A stretch of 43,724 bases of DNA from contig NZ_CABFPH010000043.1 in assembly GCF_902141845.1 (NCBI RefSeq), positions 1 through 43,724 of the forward strand, given 5' to 3'. Shown piece after piece: positions 39,649-43,724 of the stretch. Both the position numbers and the translations under genes were made by a program. This DNA is from Methylobacterium symbioticum (GTDB lineage: Bacteria > Pseudomonadota > Alphaproteobacteria > Rhizobiales > Beijerinckiaceae). The stretch's first letter is position 1, and every line of letters begins with the position of its first letter. The notes beneath the pieces were generated by a model. It saw only the letters and a list, made by a program, of their open reading frames with translations. It had not been told where the DNA came from and made no database searches.

Positions 39649-40686
39649 ATGAGCAGTCTGAAACTGGCCGACGTGGTCGGCGCATCGGCGCATGCCTTGC
39701 GATCCAATGCGACCTCGAACCTCGGCCTGATCCAGTCGATCGCCAACCGCATGCGCCTGCTGGCGCTGAACGCGCTGATCGAGGCGGCGCATGCCGGCGA
39801 GAAGGGCGCGGGCTTCTCGGTCGTCGCCCAGGAGGTCCGCACGGTCTCGGCCGAGGTCGAATCGCTCGCCGCGGCCCTCGGGCAGGGTCTCAGCACGGGG
39901 GTGGACGACCTCACCCGGGCCGTCGAGCAGCTCGCGAGCGAGGCGCGCGCGAACCGCTGCGTCGACCTCGCCCTCAACGCGGTCGAGCTGATCGACCGAA
40001 ACCTCTACGAGCGCACCTGTGATGTCCGGTGGTGGGCCACCGACGCGGCCGTGGTCGCCTGTGCCGAGCAGCCGACGCAGGCGACCGCCGCCCATGCGAG
40101 CGAGCGGCTCGGCGTGATCCTGTCGGCCTACACCGTCTATCTCGATCTCTGGTTGTGCGACCTCAGGGGTCGGGTGATCGCCAACGGCCGTCCCGACACC
40201 TATCCGGGCGTGGTCGGCACGGAGGTCGGCGCCGAGCCGTGGTTCCGGGAGGCGGCGGCCCTGCGGAGCGGGGACGCGTTCACGGCCGCCGACGTGCGGA
40301 CCGAGCCGCATCTCGGCGGCGCGCAGGTCGCGACCTATTGCGCGAGCGTGCGCTCCGACGGCCGCTCCGACGCTCCCGCGCTCGGCGTCCTCGCCATCCA
40401 TTTCGACTGGCAGCCGCAGGCCCAGGCCATCGTCCAGGGCGTGCGGCTGGAGGCCGGCGAGAAGGACCGCACCCGGGTGATGCTGCTCGATGCCCGGAAC
40501 CGCGTGATCGCCTGTTCCCGGGGCGAGAGCGTCCTGAGCGAGACCTATCCGCTCCGGACGGAGGGACGGGCGCAGGGCCATTACCGGACCGATCAGGGAC
40601 GGCTCGTCGCCTTCCACGACACCCCGGGCTACGAGACCTATCGCGGGCTCGGCTGGCGGGGCGTGATCGAGCAGCGGCTCGCCTGA
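39649..40686 (+). CDS. Soluble minimal chemoreceptor-like protein with C-terminal Cache-like domain
   Basis: A 345-residue protein without membrane helices. ATG 39649 follows a GGGA ribosome-binding site and the onset of strong GC third-base bias. Residues about 20-95 are a shortened receptor signalling hairpin. The tip is [20 protein letters not shown] followed by [12 protein letters not shown]. Compared with E. coli Tsr, F373, Q374, N376, R388 and R394 are replaced by N, R, R, H and A, while E385, G390 and E391 are kept. Residues about 115-340 look like a Cache-type ligand-binding domain: [49 protein letters not shown] and [12 protein letters not shown]. Cache domains are normally N-terminal and extracytoplasmic; here the order is reversed. 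Partners unknown; changed tip residues argue against a normal CheA/CheW array. Confidence 0.82.
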   Translation: MSSLKLADVVGASAHALRSNATSNLGLIQSIANRMRLLALNALIEAAHAGEKGAGFSVVAQEVRTVSAEVESLAAALGQGLSTGVDDLTRAVEQLASEARANRCVDLALNAVELIDRNLYERTCDVRWWATDAAVVACAEQPTQATAAHASERLGVILSAYTVYLDLWLCDLRGRVIANGRPDTYPGVVGTEVGAEPWFREAAALRSGDAFTAADVRTEPHLGGAQVATYCASVRSDGRSDAPALGVLAIHFDWQPQAQAIVQGVRLEAGEKDRTRVMLLDARNRVIACSRGESVLSETYPLRTEGRAQGHYRTDQGRLVAFHDTPGYETYRGLGWRGVIEQRLA

Positions 40687-41212
40687 GGCGCGGGGCGATC
40701 GGCGCGCGGTGCCAGCCCTGACCGCGCCCGGCACCACGAGCGGGCCGGGCGCGCGGGACCGCGCGCCGAGGCGCCTTGCAGGACCGAGCCGGGGACACGC
40801 GCGCCGAGCCAATCGTTCGGATGCCCTCTCCCGCCGGGCCTGCCTCGATCGCGGCGACGGTCCCTCACCGGCGCGCCATGACCAAGCCAGGCGGCGCAGC
40901 GCAGCGAAGACTCAATCACTAGCTGCAAAAATCAGCTCAAAAGACACACGAGTGCTGATTTTTGCAAACTCCGATTGCACGGCTCCGCCGCTATGCAGTC
41001 AAACCATCCTTGGCGCGCCATTTAAGATTTTATTCAAAGACGTACTGACTTCACGGAAGACAAAGTCCGGATTCACTCAGGCTTTCACCAGAACAGTCGA
41101 AGATTTATGCATGATGACCGATTGGTGAGCACTACGTCGTAAGGCAAGAATTCCTTTACCGGTAGCCGGGCATCCATCGCGCAACACCACAAGACGACGG
41201 GCCGACGAACGG
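40687..41212. other. Intergenic region before NIT chemoreceptor, AT-rich half
   Basis: The first 220 bases are GC-rich with no good frame. From about 40905 to 41175 GC content drops sharply, the lowest in the window over this length. The only clear structure is the 13-base inverted repeat at 40924-40966. This half probably contains the promoter of the chemoreceptor at 41213. A 139-codon frame here is rejected (see below). Confidence 0.45.
40924..40966. repeat. AT-rich inverted repeat with perfect 13-base arms
   Basis: TGCAAAAATCAGC (40924-40936) is repeated as its exact complement GCTGATTTTTGCA (40954-40966) with a 17-base spacer. The first base of each arm is flanked by non-pairing bases, so the repeat is exactly 13. 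It sits about 250 bases after one chemoreceptor-like gene and before another, in the AT-rich island. It may be an operator, a terminator stem without a U-run, or the trace of a mobile element end. Confidence 0.8.
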
Positions 41213-43267
41213 ATGGCACTTGGATTTCTCACGTCCCTGCGCGGACGCATCGTCGCCGTGGCGCTCGCGCCCTGCCTCGCCTTCGGCGCCGTCACCGGCA
41301 TCGCGATCACGCAGCGCTCGGCGGAGCGCACCGAGATGCGGCGCGTGGAGCATCTCGCCGACCTGGCCACACGGATCAGCGTCTTCGTGCACGAGGCCCA
41401 GCGTGAGCGCGGGGCGTCGAGCCTCTTCCTCGGCTCGAAGGGGAGCCAGTTCAAAGCGGAGCTCGCGGCGCAGCGCGCCCTCACGGACGGCTCCGTTCAG
41501 GGCCTCGGGCAGGCCGTCACGGATGCACCGATCGCCGCTCTCGGCGCCGGGATCGAGCGGCGCGGACAGGCCTTCGCGCAGGCGCTCGCCCGGCTGGCCG
41601 AGCAGCGCAAGGCGGTGGATGCCCTGGAGACGCCGGTCGCTCAGGCCGCGGCCTATTACACGGCGACGATCGCCGAGGGTCTCGGCATCGTGCGCGAGAT
41701 GGGGGGCGTCGCTGCCCATGCCGGCATCGCCGCGCGCGCCTCGACCTACGCCGCCTTCCTCGCGCTGAAGGAGGCCGCCGGCCAGGAGCGGGCGGCCGCC
41801 GCGGCCGCCTTCGCCGCCGGCAGCCTCGACCTCGGCGGGCTCGGCCGCTTCGCCGCGCTCTCGGCGAACCAGGCGACCTTCGCCGGCCTGTTCCGGGCGG
41901 GCGCGAGCGAGGCCCAGAGCGCGCTGCTCGACGCGGCGGACGCGACCGACGCCGCCCGGGAGGTGGCGCGCCTGCGCAAGCTCGTCCTCGGCACCCTGCC
42001 GGGCGAGACGCTGCCGTTCCGCGACGCGCCGCACTGGTTCAAGCTCTCGACTCAGCGCATCGATGCCCTGAAGGGCGTCGAGGACCGGCTCAGCGGCGAT
42101 CTCGTCGCGGCCGCGCAGGCGGTGCGCGCCGAGGCGGATCAGGCGCTCACGATCTGGACGCTGGCGGGGCTCGCGACCTTCCTCCTGTCCGGCGCGCTCG
42201 CCTTCGGCCTCGGCAGCGCCATCGCGCGTCCGCTGGTGCGGATGTCGCAGGTGCTCGTCGCCATCGGGCGCGGCGAGGCGGATGTGGCGATTCCGGAGGG
42301 CGGCCCGCGCGAGGTGCAGGCCCTCTCGCGGGCCGCCGCGGCGTTCCGGGAGAGCGTGGCCGAGGGCCGGGCCCACCGCGCCGAGCAGGAGCGGCTCACG
42401 GCCGAGACCGCGGCCGCCCAGCGCCGGGCGGTGCTGAGCCTCGCCGACAGCTTCGAGGCGCAGGTCGGCGGCATCGTCGGGACCGTCTCGGACGCCGCCA
42501 GCCAGCTCCAGGCCGCCGCCGACGGAATGGCCCAGGCTGCCGAGCGCACCACGGCCCTGAGCCGCGAAGTGGCGAGCGCCTCGCAGGAGGCGGCGCTCTC
42601 GGCCGACACGGTCGCCGCAGCGACGGAGGAGCTCTCGGCCTCGGTGCGCGAGATCGGAACCCAGGCCACCGCCTCCGCCGACCTCTCGGCCTCGGCCACG
42701 CGCGATGCCGAGGCGATGGCCGCCCAGGTGCGCCATCTGGCGGCGGCGGCCGGCAGCATCGGCCAGATCGTCGGGCTGATCTCCGACATCGCCAGCCAGA
42801 CCAACCTGCTGGCCTTGAACGCCACGATCGAGGCGGCCCGCGCCGGCGAGGCGGGCCGCGGCTTCGCGGTGGTGGCCGCCGAGGTCAAGGAGCTGGCCGG
42901 CCAGACCGCCAAGGCCACCGACGAGATCGCCGCCAAGGTCGCCGAGATCTCGGCTTCCACCGAGGCCTCGGTCGCCTCGATCACCGGTATCACCGGGCTG
43001 ATCCAGCGCCTCTCGCGCGTCGGCGGCGACATCGCCGCGGCGGTGGAGCAGCAGGGCGCCGCGACCACCGAGATCGCCCGCACCACGGCACAGAGCTCGC
43101 AGAACAGCCGCACCGTCTCGAGCCACATCGCGAGCGTCAGCGAGACCGCGGCCATGGCGAGCGCCGGCTCGGGCCAGGTCCTGGCTGCGGCGGGCGACCT
43201 CTCTCGGCAGGCCGCGATGCTGCGCGAGACCGTGAGCGGCTTCCTGGCGACCGTGCGGGCCGCCTGA
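41213..43267 (+). CDS. Methyl-accepting chemotaxis protein with NIT (nitrate/nitrite-sensing) domain
   Basis: A 684-residue transmembrane chemoreceptor. TM1 spans about residues 9-31 ([20 protein letters not shown]). The periplasmic region (about 45-305) is a NIT domain: it has the marker [19 protein letters not shown] near residues 58-76, the second-half block [17 protein letters not shown] (approximately [18 protein letters not shown]) and [13 protein letters not shown] domains sense nitrate or nitrite in other bacteria. TM2 is about 311-334 ([20 protein letters not shown]), then HAMP and a signalling hairpin with an intact tip ([20 protein letters not shown], about 527-546). No CheR pentapeptide at the end. 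It is the third chemoreceptor-type gene of the window, preceded by the AT-rich island; not linked to a nitrate gene here. Confidence 0.93.
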   Translation: MALGFLTSLRGRIVAVALAPCLAFGAVTGIAITQRSAERTEMRRVEHLADLATRISVFVHEAQRERGASSLFLGSKGSQFKAELAAQRALTDGSVQGLGQAVTDAPIAALGAGIERRGQAFAQALARLAEQRKAVDALETPVAQAAAYYTATIAEGLGIVREMGGVAAHAGIAARASTYAAFLALKEAAGQERAAAAAAFAAGSLDLGGLGRFAALSANQATFAGLFRAGASEAQSALLDAADATDAAREVARLRKLVLGTLPGETLPFRDAPHWFKLSTQRIDALKGVEDRLSGDLVAAAQAVRAEADQALTIWTLAGLATFLLSGALAFGLGSAIARPLVRMSQVLVAIGRGEADVAIPEGGPREVQALSRAAAAFRESVAEGRAHRAEQERLTAETAAAQRRAVLSLADSFEAQVGGIVGTVSDAASQLQAAADGMAQAAERTTALSREVASASQEAALSADTVAAATEELSASVREIGTQATASADLSASATRDAEAMAAQVRHLAAAAGSIGQIVGLISDIASQTNLLALNATIEAARAGEAGRGFAVVAAEVKELAGQTAKATDEIAAKVAEISASTEASVASITGITGLIQRLSRVGGDIAAAVEQQGAATTEIARTTAQSSQNSRTVSSHIASVSETAAMASAGSGQVLAAAGDLSRQAAMLRETVSGFLATVRAA

Positions 43268-43440
43268 GCCTTATCGCCCGTCCCTGAGGGGGCAGGGGAG
43301 CCGCAAGCCCCCTCCGGCCTCCGGGGAGGGCACCGCTGCCTCCAGCGGAGAGCAAGGATCACGACGCGCGCCCTCGCCCGACCGGGGGAGGGGACCCGAG
43401 CCTGATCCGGGCTGCGGCGGAGCGCTGGAACCGCGCCCTT

Positions 43441-43490
43441 CCTCCCCCTCTGCGGGGGAGGGTGGCCCGCGAAGCGGGTTGGGAGAGGGG
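43441..43490. repeat. Intergenic repeat, copy A of an inverted pair
   Basis: A 50-base block rich in C/T then G (CCTCTGCGGGGGAGGGTGG core) that reappears as its reverse complement at 43554-43604. The type, with core CTCTGCGGGAGAGGGTGG, is widespread between genes in Rhizobiales (from memory). Each copy can also fold on itself. The rest of 43268-43650 is similar C/G-rich low-information sequence without a gene. Confidence 0.7.
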
Positions 43491-43553
43491 TGCGACGGTG
43501 CAAGCGGAGGCGGTGGCCTTCATGCCTGCTCCGCCCCTTCCGGCAGCCGGGCT

Positions 43554-43604
43554 CCCCTCTCCCGCCCCCCTTCGGGGGCCACCCTCTCCCGCAGAGGGGA
43601 GAGG
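43554..43604. repeat. Intergenic repeat, copy B of an inverted pair
   Basis: Reverse-complement copy of 43441-43490, with the core CCACCCTCTCCCGCAGAGG, separated from copy A by 63 bases. The pair can fold into a long stem of about 45 base pairs with mismatches. Confidence 0.7.
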
Positions 43605-43650
43605 AAGGGCACGGCGGCAGGGCGGAAAGGCCTGCCCTGAGACAAAAAGC

Positions 43651-43679
43651 TTGACACGCGAGAACAAAACACGTACATC
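43651..43679 (+). promoter_or_regulatory. Promoter with embedded LexA-like box, gene beyond right edge
   Basis: TTGACA (43651-43656), 17 bases, then TACATC (43674-43679) make a good sigma-70 promoter. GAAC-N7-GTAC (43662-43676) fills the spacer, as in uvrA's promoter. The first half matches the alphaproteobacterial box GAAC-N7-GAAC and the spacer AAAACAC is A-rich like known boxes. The following 45 bases contain no start codon with ribosome-binding site, so the controlled gene lies outside the window. An SOS gene is likely. Confidence 0.6.
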
Positions 43680-43724
43680 CCAGCCACGCGCTGTCCCGCG
43701 GCGCGACGGGTCCTGCAACCCGCC

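Noticed and set aside
40709..41128. A 139-codon open frame on the plus strand before the NIT chemoreceptor
   Set aside because: It crosses from GC-rich to AT-rich sequence with no consistent codon bias, lacks a ribosome-binding site and spans the 13-base inverted repeat.

Overview
The window looks like chromosome of a GC-rich alphaproteobacterium of the Rhizobiales, most likely a Methylobacterium/Methylorubrum relative. This rests on very high GC coding bias, Rhizobiales-type REP hairpins, DUF1236, DUF1127 and Gly-Cys-Gly/CRPN-type small proteins, and conserved alphaproteobacterial gene orders (serS-surE-pcm-nlpD; yajC-secD-secF followed by two complex I assembly-factor homologues). I see no phage, integrase, transposase, CRISPR array or RNA gene. 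The taxonomic call is inference.

Layout. 1-1219: the end of a Cu(+)-ATPase and its CueR-type regulator. 1285-3486: an M20 amidohydrolase and two small exported proteins. 3976-6972: an orphan TRAP-type binding protein next to a chemoreceptor. 7087-10512 (minus): a HAD hydrolase, trpS, an endonuclease III-like protein and an exported GyrI-like protein. 10754-14464: dapF, mtaB, a small membrane protein and a cystathionine lyase. 14627-17408 (minus): three overlapping envelope genes (GT39 transferase, GT2 transferase, lipid A N-terminal-domain protein). 17662-22078: serS-surE-pcm and an NlpD-like LytM factor. 22139-23008 (minus): a DUF815 ATPase. 23288-27543: yajC-secD-secF, then NDUFAF3-like and NDUFAF6-like proteins. 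27894-30766: lactate permease, a GNAT acetyltransferase and an orphan membrane protein. 30778-35370 (minus): trmFO, a DUF1127 peptide, a Gly-Cys-Gly/CRPN-type secreted protein, a trypsin-fold pseudoprotease with PDZ, and an outer-membrane beta-barrel. 35899-38991 (minus): uvrA with a Lys/Ala-rich tail. 39649-43267: a minimal soluble chemoreceptor-like protein with a C-terminal Cache-like region, and a NIT-type chemoreceptor. The right edge carries inverted repeats and a promoter with a likely LexA box.

Most genes are housekeeping: cell wall (dapF, nlpD), tRNA modification (mtaB, trmFO), tRNA charging (trpS, serS), protein export, respiratory complex assembly and DNA repair. The most unusual items are: (i) the 345-residue protein at 39649-40686, in which a shortened chemoreceptor hairpin precedes a Cache-like sensor and several receptor-tip contact residues are changed; (ii) the PDZ protein at 33246-34217, whose trypsin-like domain has lost the whole catalytic triad; (iii) the orphan DctP-chemoreceptor pair; (iv) a shared GAAC-N7-GTAC operator inside the promoter spacers of uvrA and of an unseen gene beyond the right edge; and (v) a cloverleaf-shaped REP element present twice.
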